Shown here: positions 36,496-47,900 of the stretch, piece by piece
Layout of the letters: each line of letters opens with the position of its first letter
Numbering within the stretch: the first letter of the stretch is position 1
Assembly (NCBI RefSeq): GCF_019097595.1
Contig: NC_080716.1
Span: 8,244,640 to 8,308,639 of the forward strand
From: Hemibagrus wyckioides
Lineage: Eukaryota; Chordata; Actinopteri; Siluriformes; Bagridae
Length of the DNA stretch: 64,000 nt
Reading direction: 5' to 3'
The notes under the pieces: generated by a model
What the model saw: only the letters and a program-made list of their open reading frames with translations
Told to the model about the DNA's origin: nothing
Database searches by the model: none
Program-made: the position numbers and the translations under genes

Positions 36496-38341
36496 TCAGA
36501 GCTTCTCCAAAATGTTCATCATCTGCTGGACGTTCTGCTGGACGAGAATCTGAACTATGGAGGCTAAGGCTGCTGGATTGCTGTAGAGCTCCAGAGGCTG
36601 AGTGAACAGTACTTCAAAAAGCTGTGTAAGGTGATCCTATTGACAAATGACACACAGATTCAACATAGTGTCACTGAGTTTAAGGTACAATCCTGAGAAT
36701 TTGTGTATCGTGGCATCAGAAGATATTGGAACACTTACAATAAGCACTTTGAAGTGCAGCTCTCCCGCAGGCTCCCACACGTCTATATCCCACATGCTGA
36801 TGAGCTGAAGCAGGCGCTCCAAGAGTCCTCCCTTAAACTTTAGAAAAGAAAGACAACAGACTTCATTAATGCCATGTTTTATCAGGATTAAAAAATAAGG
36901 GAAATCAAAATGAGGTAAAATAGACCATGTTCTGAAACTTAAATCTCCTGATGAGACACTTACTAGCTGAGGTGTTGAGCCATTTTTAAAGAAGCCGAAG
37001 AGAATCAGCTCATAAAAAATATCCAGGAAGTTGTAGTGGTAGACCTGCACAGAGGAGTAAAGGTACAAAAAGAAATTAGCTTCACATATTGAAGTCCAGT
37101 TTTCTATATTATCAAAATCTTTTCTGTTTAAACATCTGTCATTTCACACAGGCGTTTATTAGCTTACATCGGGCCCGGAGAGCTCTGCTTTAATCGAATC
37201 CTGATATGAAGGCGTCCTCAGGAATCGAATCAGGGCCTCGTATGCCAACTGCACACCAACTACATCCTGTTCAAACAAACAAGAAAATCTCTGTAACTCA
37301 CTTTGGCTATGACTGAGTAACTGAAAGGATGTTCATCACAAAAATCAAACAGTCTTTCATCATTCTAAAGCAGGAGTTTCCAATCTTATCCGCTAAAGGC
37401 CAGTGTGGGTGCAGGTTTTCATTCCAGCTGAGCAGAAGCCACAAATGAGTCTACTGAAAGCCAAGATCAGTTGATTAGCCAGTTGGAATCAGGTGTAGCT
37501 TCTGCTTGGTTGGAATGAAAGCCTGCACCCACACCGGCCCTTTCTGGATAAGATTTGACACCCCTGTTCCAAAGTCACCTGGTTGTTAGCTGCTGCCAGT
37601 CGCATAACAATCCTTTTTCCCACCACGAACAAGAAGTCCTGGATGTGGATGCTGGCAAGCAAAGTCTGAATATAAGACAGCACACAATATACGTTAAAGC
37701 AGAGTGGACTTTACCTTCGCAATAACAGCAGCTGAAGAAAGGTTTTACTCACAGCGAACGCCTCACGGACAGCGGGCACCTTCAGGCCGAAGTCAGTCAC
37801 CCCTCTTTCTAAGAGATGGCAGCTAAGGAAGAAGAGATGCAAATTCTTAGTGTGTGTTAAACATACAATACACTTACATCAATAAACAGTGAATAGGATC
37901 GTACCAAAAAAAGGGCACCTCCATCTCCACCTCCTCCTCATTCTCCTGCAATCCGAATCATTAAATCATTAAAACTCACACAGTAAATTTTACAGCAATC
38001 GAATCAGGGGAATAGCAACATATGTAGATACACATCAGATCTGAAACTCGGAATTACCTCAGAGTCGTTCTGGTCATACTCCCAGGTGGAGGTGTACAGC
38101 TGCCCATCTCCAGCCACATACAGGTAATCGCAGGTTACCGTTTTAACGGTTTTGTACTGAATAAAAAAATATATTGTCACTGCAGACAAATAAAAGTACA
38201 TCTGACAAAATTCCAAAAGTTACTAACTACAATATACACTTCATGACAGTGCAATAAATTTACCGTGTTATAATGTGGCACGATGAATGATGTCTCCACT
38301 CGGTTACAGGAGATGAACTCTGTAACCCTCCCAGATTCAGA
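36496..38341 (-). pseudogene. 5'-truncated duplicate of the mitoguardin-like gene (exons 11-19)
   Basis: Nine exons on the minus strand: 38341-38264, 38156-38058, 37945-37905, 37822-37753, 37665-37579, 37266-37168, 37044-36964, 36837-36739, 36636-36496. Each has exactly the length and phase of its counterpart in the complete gene, and together they keep 265 codons open to the same stop. Only scattered substitutions differ (for example GELHFKVLI for AELYFKVLI, YNFLDIF for YNLLDIF, GLLERL for GFLERL). The membrane anchor and the modular exons 1-10 are missing because duplication ended in intron 10. A Tc1-like element lies about 160 bp upstream of the first exon. No promoter or start exon is evident. 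It could be a young pseudogene or a cytosolic domain driven by a borrowed promoter; I favour the former. Confidence 0.8.
37371..37566. mobile_element. hAT-like miniature element in the left arm only
   Basis: A 196-bp element starts CAGGAGTTTCCAATCTTATC and ends with the complementary TAAGATTTGACACCCCTG. Its interior is an extended imperfect palindrome (GTGCAGGTTTTCATTCCAGC against its reverse). It is flanked by an 8-bp target duplication, TTCTAAAG at 37363-37370 and TTCCAAAG at 37567-37574. The right arm has the empty site TTCTAAAG once, near 48117-48124 in reverse orientation. It therefore inserted after the duplication. It has no coding capacity. Confidence 0.85.
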
Positions 38342-38504
38342 CTTAAAAGAACAATTTAAAGTGAACACAATTAGTCACTGCAATTAGCAAAAGTTTCCTA
38401 ATGCCACAACGAATAATCCCTTAATCAAAACATGTGCACATCATTTCTATGTAAAAACTACATACATGAAACTCCTCACACATCACCATGAGCCAATGTA
38501 TATA

Positions 38505-39752
38505 CACTATATTGCCAAAAGTATTCGCTCACCCATCCAAATAATCAGAATCAGGTGTTCCAATCACTTCCATGGCCACAGGTGTATAAAATCAAGCACC
38601 TAGGCATGCAGACTGTTTTTACAAACATTTGTGAAAGAATGGGTCGCTCTCAGGAGCTCAGTGAATTCCAGCATGGAACTGTGATAGGATGCCACCTGTG
38701 CAACAAATCCAGTCGTGAAATTTCCTCGCTCCTAAATATTCCACAGTCAACTGTCAGCTGTATTATAAGAACGTGGAAGTGTTTGGGAATGACAGCAACT
38801 CAGCCACGACGTGATAGGCCACGTAAACTGACGGAGCGGGGTCAGCGGATGCTGAGGCGCATAGTGCGAAGAGGTCACCAACTTTCTGCAGAGTCAATCG
38901 CTACAGACCTCCAAACTTCATGTGGCCTTCAGATTAGCTCAAGAACAGTGCACAGAGAGCTTCATGGAATGGGTTTCCATGGCCGAGCAGCTGCATCCAA
39001 GCCATACATCACCAAGTGCAATGCAAAGCGTCGGATGCAGTGGTGTAAAGCACGCCGCCACTGGACTCTAGAGCAGTGGAGACGCGTTCTCTGGAGTGAC
39101 GAATCACGCTTCTCCATCTGGCAATCTGATGGACGAGTCTGGGTTTGGCGGTTGCCAGGAGAACGGTACTTGTCTGACTGCATTGTGCCAAGTGTAAAGT
39201 TTGGTGGATGGGGGATTATGGTGTGGGGTTGTTTTTCAGGAGCTGGGCTTGGCCCCTTAGTTCCAGTGAAAGGAACTCTGAATGCTTCAGCATACCAAGA
39301 CATTTTGGACAATTCCATGCTCCCAACTTTGTGGGAACAGTTTGGAGCTGGCCCCTTCCTCTTCCAACATGACTGTGCACCAGTGACCAAAGCAAGGTCC
39401 ATAAAGACATGGATGACCGAGTCTGGTGTGGATGAACTTGACTGGCCTGCACAGAGTCCTGACCTCAACCCGATAGAACACCTTTGGGATGAATTAGAGC
39501 GGAGACTGAGAGCCAGGCCTTCTCGTCCAACATCAGTGTGTGACCTCACAAATGCGCTTCTGGAAGAATGGTCAAAAATTCCCATAAACACTCTCCTAAA
39601 CCTTGTGGACAGCCTTCCCAGAAGAGTTGAAGCTGTTATAGCTGCAAAGGGTGGACCGATGTCATATTGAACCCTATGGATTAGGAATGGGATGTCACTT
39701 AAGTTCATAGGCGAGTCAAGGCAGGTGAGCGAATACTTTTGGCAATATAGTG
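38505..39752 (+). mobile_element. Complete Tc1-like DNA transposon, copy 2
   Basis: It has the same 1248-bp length, the same termini (CACTATATTGCCAAAAGTAT and reverse complement) and TA on both sides as copy 1. It differs from copy 1 by roughly one to two substitutions per hundred bases, as judged by eye. It stands just beyond the inner end of the left inverted-repeat arm. Confidence 0.95.
38639..39670 (+). CDS. Tc1-like transposase, copy 2
   Basis: An intact frame of 343 aa from the ATG at 38639 ([13 protein letters not shown]). An upstream in-frame ATG would add 11 residues as in copy 1. It has the same helix-turn-helix domain and DD34E catalytic triad, here with the canonical WSDESRFS around the first Asp. 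Differences from copy 1 include REISS for CEISS, DES for DQS, WRLPGER for WWLPGER and the final MSY for ISY. Being the more canonical of the two, it is the better candidate for an active enzyme. The minus-strand frame at 38962-39708 is a shadow. Confidence 0.93.
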   Translation: MGRSQELSEFQHGTVIGCHLCNKSSREISSLLNIPQSTVSCIIRTWKCLGMTATQPRRDRPRKLTERGQRMLRRIVRRGHQLSAESIATDLQTSCGLQISSRTVHRELHGMGFHGRAAASKPYITKCNAKRRMQWCKARRHWTLEQWRRVLWSDESRFSIWQSDGRVWVWRLPGERYLSDCIVPSVKFGGWGIMVWGCFSGAGLGPLVPVKGTLNASAYQDILDNSMLPTLWEQFGAGPFLFQHDCAPVTKARSIKTWMTESGVDELDWPAQSPDLNPIEHLWDELERRLRARPSRPTSVCDLTNALLEEWSKIPINTLLNLVDSLPRRVEAVIAAKGGPMSY

Positions 39753-39756
39753 TACC

Positions 39757-40866
39757 TTAGAAACATTGCCAAGCTTAGGAACAATTTATATGTATGTGAT
39801 GCAGAAAAGCTAGTTCATCCATTCCTGACCTCCAGACTGGACTATTGTCCAGAATGCAGCTGCCAGAGTTCTTACCAGATCAAGAAAATATGATCCCTGC
39901 ACTGGCTACCTATTAAGTTTAGATTTGAATACAAACTAGCACTACTTACGTACAAAGCTCTAAATAGTTTAGCTCCCACGTATCTAGCCAGTCTTCTGAC
40001 ACGCTACAATCCACCGCGCTCTTTAAGAACACAAAACTCTGGACTTCTGGTAGTTTCCAGAATATCAAAGTCTACAAAAGGGGGTAGAGCGTTTTTAAAC
40101 TTTGGAATAGCCTTCCTGACAGTGTTCAGGGCTCAGACAGTCTCCCAGTTTAAAAGTAGATTAAAGACATATCTCCTTAGCCTGGCATACACATAATACA
40201 TCCCATAACCTTGTGCTCCAGTACATCTGATTAAATGCACATTATCATCTAGTGCTGCTAATATCATGAACAGCAGCTACGCTAATTCCTTTTCACCTGT
40301 TCCTTTTTTTATTCCCATCCTGAGGCATCTGGAGATTGTGCCAGCTTCAGTAGACAGAGGCCAATCCTTCAAGGATCCTGAGGCACCCAGAGATGGACCA
40401 GCTTCATCTGGGTTCTGCTTCGTGAGGATTTGTGTATATCAAAGCAATGCTGCTAGCCCAATGTGGACTTAGAGGACGACAACAACCTCCTAATTAATAC
40501 ACACACTAACATTCTACATATGCTGGATCTGCATCACACTGTAGACTGTACATAACTGCAGAAATGACATTGTTCATAATCACACTCTTCGGTGTTTAGA
40601 ATAATTTATAATCACACTCTCTGGTGTCACCCAAATGAGGATGGGTTCCCTTTTGAGTCTGGTTCCTCTCAAGGTTTCTTCCTCAAACCATTTAAGGAAG
40701 TTTTCCTTGCCACAGTTGCCACAGGCTTGCTCACTAGGGATGATTTTGTTGAACATCTATGACTTTTTGGATGTTTTTTGTTCCGATGTTCTGTAAAGCT
40801 GCTTTGAGACACTGTTCATTGTTAAAACTGCTATACAAATATAATTGAATTGAATAAAATTGAATA
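39757..40866 (+). mobile_element. 5'-truncated L2-type LINE, 3' end
   Basis: The broken frame reads as the C-terminal part of an L2-like reverse-transcriptase polyprotein (LDYCPECSCQ, SLHWLPIKF-like, YKLALLTYKALNSLAPTYLA, PPRSLRTQNSGLLVVSRISK). A characteristic 3' UTR follows (GATGGGTTCCCTTTTGAGTC, TTCCTCTCAAGGTTTCTTCC) and an ATTGAATTGAATAAAATTGA tail at 40848-40866. It abuts the Tc1 copy 2 end almost directly. Confidence 0.85.
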
Positions 40867-40921
40867 TATGTGCAATTCTGCATTTTTTATTCTTCTGTTC
40901 ATTTGTTTATTTCAGACTTAC

Positions 40922-41139
40922 ATATTGCACACAGAACTTCTGGATAGTGTAGTCGATCAGCACTATTACATCCAAATTCAAAACCATTAACCCTTTCGAG
41001 TATTTCCAGAGCAAACTGTGTGCTATATTTATGTATTTTACCTCTTTTCTCTCCCGTATGTTAGTCAGCATGACTATGGTGGCAGATTTGTGCTCTCAAA
41101 CCATTCTCCAGAAATCAGCCACTGTCTCCGGTTTCGGAC
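40922..41139 (-). pseudogene. First-domain exons of a receptor tyrosine phosphatase (PTPRE/PTPRA-like), broken
   Basis: On the minus strand, 41139-41042 is a 98-nt exon with AG acceptor and GT donor encoding GPKPETVADFWRMV, a TGA stop, then EHKSATIVMLTNIRERKE. The stop replaces the invariant Trp of the family phrase. Only about 26 bases later a second piece (41015-40922) encodes CWKYSKGLMVLNLDVIVLID-like sequence and YTIQKFCVQY, then a GT donor. In intact genes a real intron and the CAQYWP segment separate these. The stop and the collapsed intron make this a pseudogene. It belongs to catalytic domain 1, while the + strand fragment at 33713-34005 is the end of domain 2. Confidence 0.82.
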
Positions 41140-41454
41140 CTGCAAACAGACCTTTTTAAAGTTTTCCAACAGAAAGTCGTGATGGTCAGTAAATTCACTC
41201 TGACATGCACTCTTCTGATCTGTATGCTGTGTAACGTGTGGGTGACTGCTTCTGTGTAATAATCTTGAAAACTGATGAAACCCTCAGATGAAAGGTCACT
41301 TACACTAACTACAAGCTGGTGTTAATTGTAGAACCGCACAACACTAACTTGGTGTCACAAAACAACCCTTTACTCCTTTTTATCATCATACTGGCGTTCC
41401 TTCCATTTGACTTATCAAACATTTTTAGTTAATATAAACAAATGAATTATTTTC
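41140..41454. other. Short intergenic stretch, nothing recognised
   Basis: AT-rich sequence between the phosphatase fragment and a LINE fragment; no motif is recognised. Confidence 0.5.
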
Positions 41455-41960
41455 TCCCTCAGCTACAAAATAAGACATCAGAAGACTACAGAGAATGGTT
41501 CGGACTGCTGAAAAGATTATTGGTGCTCCCCTGCACACCCTTCAAGAACTGTATACATCCAGAGTGAGGAAAAGGGCTCAGAAAATTTCTCTGGACCCCT
41601 CACGTCCAAGCCATCTCCTTTTTGAGCTTTTGCCATCTGGCCAGCACGACAGAGAACCAAATACTAGTACAGCCAGGCACAAGAAGAGTTTCTTCCCCGA
41701 AGCAATCTAGCTTTGAACAGTTAAATGCCCCTCCATTGTGCAATAACCATATATTTATTTGTTACCACCCTACAACCCTACATCTCATCTTATTCTATTC
41801 TATTCTGTACATACAATTTATTTAATTTTTCTATGTAAATATGATGTATTGTTGTTGTTGTGTCTGTGCTCTGGTGCTTATGACACTAAAACAAATTTCT
41901 TGTATGCACAAACATACTTGACAATGAAGCTCTTTCTGATGCTGATTTTTTTCTAGTGTT
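41455..41960 (+). mobile_element. CR1/L2-superfamily LINE, 3' terminal fragment
   Basis: The frame at 41495-41710 reads MVRTAEKIIGAPLHTLQELY then RKRAQKISLDPSRPSHLLFE and KSFFPEAI. This is the conserved end of fish non-LTR retrotransposon polyproteins, as also seen at 58875-59162 (-). All upstream domains are missing. Confidence 0.8.
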
Positions 41961-42004
41961 AGCATACATAGTGAGGAATGATTAACTGGTTTTATAATTC
42001 AAAC

Positions 42005-43405
42005 CAGAAGTTTACATACACTATATATAAAGACACAACATTTTTTTCTCACTGTCTTACATTAAATCAGACTAAACGTTTCCCATTTTAGGTCAGTTAG
42101 GATTACTAAAATTATTTCTATTTGCTAAATGCCGGAATATACACCTCTAAGGGAGAATTTTTTTTCAGAAGTTTACGTACATTTCCTTAGTATTTGGCAG
42201 CATTGCCTTTAAACTGTATGACTTGGGTCAAATGTTTTAGGTATCCTTCCACTACTTCCAACTAATTTGGCAGTGTGCTTAGGGTCATTGTCCATTTGGA
42301 AGACCCATTTGTGCCCAAGCTTTAACTACCTGGGTGATGTCTTCAATATGTTCTTCAAAATGTTCTTTCCTCATAATGTCATCTATTTTGTGAAGTGCAC
42401 CAGTCCCTCCTGGAGCAAAACACCCCCACACCATGATGCTGCCACTCTCGTACTTCACAGCTGGGATGGTGTTCTCAGGTTTGCAAGCTTCCCCCTTTTC
42501 CTCCACATGTAACGATGATCACTATGGCCAAACAGTTCAATTTAAGTTTAATCAGGCCACAGGACATGTCTACAAAAATTAAGGTATTTGTCCTCAGTGT
42601 GCATTTGCAAACTGTAGTCTGGCTTCTTTATGATGTTTTTTGAGTAATGGCTTTTTCCTTGCTGAGTGGAATTTCAGCCCATGTCAGTACAGGACTTATA
42701 CTTGCTTATTGGTACGGTCTTAAATTAGTCAAGGGAAGACTGCAACAGACTGCAACAATGGTTGGTGGTGAGAGACTGTGCGACGGCAGAGCAAATGTTG
42801 TCTCCAGGCCCAGAAATGGCTACAATAACCCAAGCAACCACAGCCAATACAGAAAAAAAATTATTTACAAAATTCAAAACAAAGAAATAATAAAAGGGTA
42901 TCAACTTCAGAAGGGCGCAAGGCCAAAATAACAAATATAACCAAACTAACTCTCTTATGACCCACTGGCTAACTACAACGGAAAGAACACAAAATACAGC
43001 AGATCCCACAGTTCTCTTCCTGATAACTTTGCTGATTTTCTTTTGTTTTTCCCATGACGTCACACAAGGAAGCAGAGTATTTGAGATGTGCCTTATAATA
43101 CATCCACAGCTGTACCTCCAACTGACTCACATGTTGTCAATTAACCAATCAGAAGCTTCCAAAACCATGACATCATCATCTGGGCTTTCCCAAATTGTTT
43201 AAAGGCAATAGTAATCTTTGTGTATGTAAACTTCTGACTTTGAAGAAAGTAATAGAAAATTATCTAAAAAAAAAGTCTCTCTCATTATTCTGGCATTTAT
43301 CAAATAGAAATAATTTTGGTAATCCCAGCTGACCTAAAAAAAGTTTAGTCTGATTTGATGACAGACAGTGAGAAAAAAAGGTTATGTGTCTTTCTTAGTG
43401 AATCC
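42005..43405 (-). mobile_element. Decayed Tc1-like element of the IR/DR (Sleeping Beauty-related) type
   Basis: AGAAGTTTACATACACTATA near 42007 and AGAAGTTTACGTACATTTCC near 42168 form an outer and an inner direct repeat. The inverted inner repeat TGTATGTAAACTTCTGACTT lies near 43220-43239, with a diverged outer end near 43380-43405. This paired-repeat design is typical of the Sleeping Beauty-related branch. On the minus strand 42506-42285 retains part of the catalytic core (GSIMVWGCFAPGGTGALHKI). The rest is frameshifted, so the enzyme is dead. Confidence 0.82.
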
Positions 43406-44630
43406 CATATGTTCAGCTATGTTAAAAAAACACAGGCTTTCATGGGGTGTCCTAATTTTTTCACATGACTGTATGTATAAAGTTTAAATTTAAGTTTAAA
43501 CTTACTATTTTATCCCTATTTTATCCTTATTTTATTCCTAATGAGCAAGCGGTGACTGTGGCAAGGAAAAACTTCCTGTGATGATATGAGGAAGAAACCT
43601 TGAGAGGAACCAGGCTCAGAAGGGAACCCATCCTCATTTTGGTGACACTGGAAAGTAAATAATGTAACTGTAACTAAATAATATCCTTTCTACAGCAGCA
43701 ACCAAGAGCTTATGGGGAACAATCAGGTCAGTGTAGTTTCTGAGTTCCACCCAGGGAGCCTCACACCCAGTTTTCCAGGATGGGATCCAGCTCCTCTGTG
43801 AAACTGAAGAAGGTAAATTACTGAAATTGTATGAATGAATATAATTATAATTAATTATACTTGTTATAACTTTATTACAGAAAACAGTGGTAAAAAGAAA
43901 GTGTATCCAATTAATTGTGGATAATTAAGAGATATGAACGTCCTGGATGTTTAAGAGAGTCCCAGTGTGCTGTCCTAAAAGATTTACTCAATAACAGAAA
44001 ACGTTTACAAAAATTGCCCCAGATTACTTGATGTCATCTCATCGATTCTCCAGCAGATGGCGAAAAAGGATTGTAGAAATTTTAATTTTAAATTTAATTT
44101 TTAATCATAAATTGTTTGCATTTATGAGTACTGTGTTCACATTTACAAAGCTCTTCACACAGTTAGAGCAACAACAGTCTATGTGGACTAAATTGTATAT
44201 CACCTTTCATTGTTTTGACACAAAGCATTAAATAACCTCAACTTTCAGCTTCATCTATTCTTTTCTCGTTCAAACTCACCCTTCAACAAAACTATGTGTA
44301 TCTACAGATCTACATTTACATTCTGTTTTCAAAACTAATCAATATCATTAAAAACAAGCAGATTATTTGTATAATGAAATATATTTATTTAAAGTTGTAA
44401 ACATTTAAACATAGAAACCAATAGATTAAAAAATAAATAAACTAATAAAGAAATAAAGTTTATTATTAAGTAAGTGAATTATTAAATGATTAAGTATATA
44501 TTAATATATAAGTGTAATTAAAGTAAATAAGTGCATTAAAGTGTATGTGTTAACAATAAGAACACCATAATAGTCATTTTTATTACAGTCATTAATAACG
44601 ATAACAACAACCAATAATAATAATAATAAT

Positions 44631-44696
<66 letters not shown>

Positions 44697-44995
44697 TATG
44701 ATCATCATCATCATCTCCGTGATCCCAATCCGCGTCTCAGACAATAGCACGTGGGGTCGCATCTCTTCATCTTTGACGTCATCTGCGTCATCGCTGCTGT
44801 AGAGTTGTTTATTTGTATTTAAACTGTCTCCATGGTGATGACGCGTTCATCGAGTAGTTTCAAGTCAAATCCTGCATTGAGTTTCTGCGTGGCAACAGAT
44901 AAACATCGTCTCCATCACCACAACTCTACAGATCTACAACTCTACAAGTCAACTCTACAACCAGCGACTTTCAACGAAGGACTTCTGACCACACC
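43406..44995. other. Intergenic, repeat remnants and presumed promoter of the mitoguardin-like gene
   Basis: An L2-type 3' UTR fragment lies at 43540-43660 on the minus strand (reverse of the GGGTTCCC/TTTCTTCC region seen at 40640-40690). Two short ATG frames near 43720-43810 look attractive but are probably repeat sequence. A (TAA/CAA)n microsatellite spans 44613-44720. The last 250 bases before the ATG at 44996 are GC-richer, with CRE-like TGACGTCA near 44775 and TGATGACGCG near 44836. They are the likely promoter and leader. Confidence 0.5.
44613..44720. repeat. (AAT/AAC)n microsatellite
   Basis: AAT, then AAC, then AAT triplet blocks followed by ATC triplets. Confidence 0.96.
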
Positions 44996-47900
44996 ATGTC
45001 TATCCGAGGATTTCTTCAGGGACTGAAGAACTGGACTCTGGGTGAGATCGCCTGTGCTGCGGGTCTGGTCACTCTGTCTGCCGGTGCGGGATACTTCATT
45101 TACCGCAGCCTCCGGACAGAAAGAGCTCCTCCTGACCACACTGAGCTTCCTCAAGGTAGGAGGAGCTTTATCCTATCTCGTGACTTTAATGTCTCACTGA
45201 TTTTACAATGAATCCAGTAGAAGGTACAGTGTTACAGTCTAATGTTATGTAGCTAACAAGCGACCTCATCTACTGCTAACAATTAGCCTCATGCTAGTTA
45301 TCGTGCTAGCGAACTTGGCTACTGGTTTAAATTACACAATAAAGTCCTTAAGCTTGGTTCAAGAATGTATTTTATTTCTACAATATAATATTCATCCCCA
45401 TTAAAAAGTGACTTTTAACAACCCTGACTACTGGTTTTACACTAAATCATGTTTAGACTACTGATTAATCAGCTCTCCTAAAGGGCTTGGTTACAGGTGT
45501 ATGTTATCTACCTAGAGAACTTCACTAATCATTTTATTTACACAATATCATAGTGAGTATGAAGCTAGTTAGCTTGATGAACTCAGTTTTAATAATTACA
45601 CAGTATAATATTTGTATAGATTTGGGTGGCGGATAGGGGCAGGAGGTTTTAGAGTGTTTAATCAGTTCACATGTACAGTGAATTTACACAATCTGACTGC
45701 TACAATTTGTCTGTTTCTTCACAAGTTAACTAATTATCAAACTTGACAGGTTATTAAGCATTAATAGGAAAGTTTGATGTTGTATAATTGAAGAGTCAGA
45801 ATTCCCGTAAGAGTCCCATAAAAGTGATTTTGTTACAGAGCCTGTGGATGTGCTGGGGGAATCAGTAGGTACTCCCTCTGTCCTCCAGGTATGTGTCTGA
45901 TAAATAGTAATATTTAACTTCATTTGAAACCTGTAGGTCACTTTTGTCTAAGTGTGTGTGTGTGTGTGTGTGTGTGCACGTTAAGGTCGTTGAGCCAATC
46001 CTGCAGCTGCTGCCCCCCGAACCTCAGAACGAACCTTCAGCTGTCATTCTGGTAAACAAATCATTCATTTATTTACTAAAACCAATCAATAGATTTTAGA
46101 AGGTTGTGTTTACTGTAAAGAATGTTAGTATGAATCTGATTTGATAAGAAGCACTTATGATCTTCATGCTCTCCATTTCACAGCCGCTCGATGCTGATGA
46201 GCCGAACAACGCCTGCCGCGATGTCCAGTGCGTGTCTCCAGACTCCTCCCTCTCCCAGTCTGGGGTATTCTACAGTGCTGCAGCTGAGATACAAACACAC
46301 AAACACCCTTCTTTACAAGTTCTAATGTTTAGTTTTGTTTCTCTATTTCTAGCCAGTGGACATTAGAAGAGACATAGCTGGAATGATAAGGGGTCCAGAG
46401 AGTCGGCTCTACTGCTTTGACACTGCAGAGACATGCTGCTTGACTCTCGAGGTAATCACAGTCTTTATTACTCTGGTGAAGGGAATGGACATTTTTAAAT
46501 TGACATGGTTTTTAGCATTTTGTTGAAATGTGGGTCTTGAATTTCATCTAATTGTCATTTGCAGGGATTCCCTTATTATACCAGCTATGAGGGGAGATTC
46601 ACTGGCATTCAGGTAAGGGACTATTCATTGTGGCATTGTAAAATTATGGTAATTGCGTTGACTAATTTTGTTTGTGTGTTTTAAGGTTGTTGAGCCAACT
46701 GTTCAGCTGCTGCCTACTGAAGAAGACCAAGACTCTTCACCTGTTTTTCTGGTAACCAGAGCTTTAAGGAAAGCTATAGAATATTAGTATGAAGCTGCTA
46801 TGATCAGAAGCATTCACGATCTTCCTGCTTTTCTTTACACAGCCACTCGATGCTGGTGAGCTGATCAGCGCCCACCGAAACATACAGTTCCTCTCTTCAG
46901 ACCCCTCCATCTCCCAGTTTAAGGTATTCTACAGTGCAGCAACTGAGATACAAACACACAAACACCCTTCTTTACAAGTTCTGATGTCTAGTTTTGTTTC
47001 TCTATTTCCAGTCAGTGGACTTGAAGTCCTACTTCTTGGGGATGATAAGGGGCCCACAGAGTCGTCTGTGTTGGTTTAAAACCACCACGACACACTGCTT
47101 GACTCACCTGGTAATCACAGACTTGATTATTCTGAGGAAGAGAATTGACCTTGATGATTATTAGATGCTCACGTTTGTGAAATAGATCTTGAGTTCCATC
47201 TATTTGTCATTTGCAGGGATTCCCTTATCACACCACCATAGAGGATTGTTTCTCTGGCATACAGGTAAAGGATTATTCGTTGTGGCATTAGGAAACTTTT
47301 GCTAATTGCAGTGACTAATTGTGTTCACTTTAAATTGTTCTTTTAAGTCTGAATCTGGGAGGGTTACAGAGTTCATCTCCTGTAACCGAGTGGAGACATC
47401 GTTCATCGTGCCACATTATAACACGGTAAATTTATTGCACTGTCATGAAGTGTATATTGTAGTTAGTAACTTTTGGAATTTTGTCAGATGTACTTTTATT
47501 TGTCTGCAGTGACAATATATTTTTTTATTCAGCACAAATCCGTTAAAACGGTAACCTGCGATTACCTGTACGTGGCTGGAGATGGGCAGCTGTACACCTC
47601 CACCTGGGAGTATGACCAGAACGACTCTGAGGTAATTCCGAGCTTCAGATCTGATGTGTATCTACATATGTTGCTATTCCCCTGATTCGGATGCTGTAAA
47701 ACTTACTGTGTGAGTTTTAATGATTTAATGATTCGGATTGCAGGAGAATGAGGAGGAGGTGGAGATGGAGGTGCCCTTTATTTGGTACGATCCTATTCAC
47801 TGTTTATTGATGTAATAGTGTATTGTATGTTTAACACACACTAAGCATTTACATCTCTTCTTCCTTAGCTGCCATCTCTTAGAAAGAGGGGTGACTGACA

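Larger units (their letters stand above)
34990..38421 (-). repeat. Inverted repeat 1, left arm
   Basis: About 3.4 kb is the reverse complement of 47271-50692 apart from scattered substitutions and a few indels. The outer breakpoint is near 34990 (the match ends after TATAAAGCTGCT on the other arm). The inner breakpoint is near 38421 (after CGAATAATCC). It covers exons 11-19 of the mitoguardin-like gene, their introns, the 3' UTR and about 1.6 kb beyond. A 196-bp hAT-like element (37371-37566) is inserted in this arm only. Confidence 0.93.

Noticed and set aside
43719..43812. Two short ATG starts with tempting N-termini (MGNNQV and MGSSSSVKLKK) before a GT donor
   Set aside because: Adjacent to an L2-type 3' UTR fragment and with no downstream exon that continues them; more likely repeat sequence.
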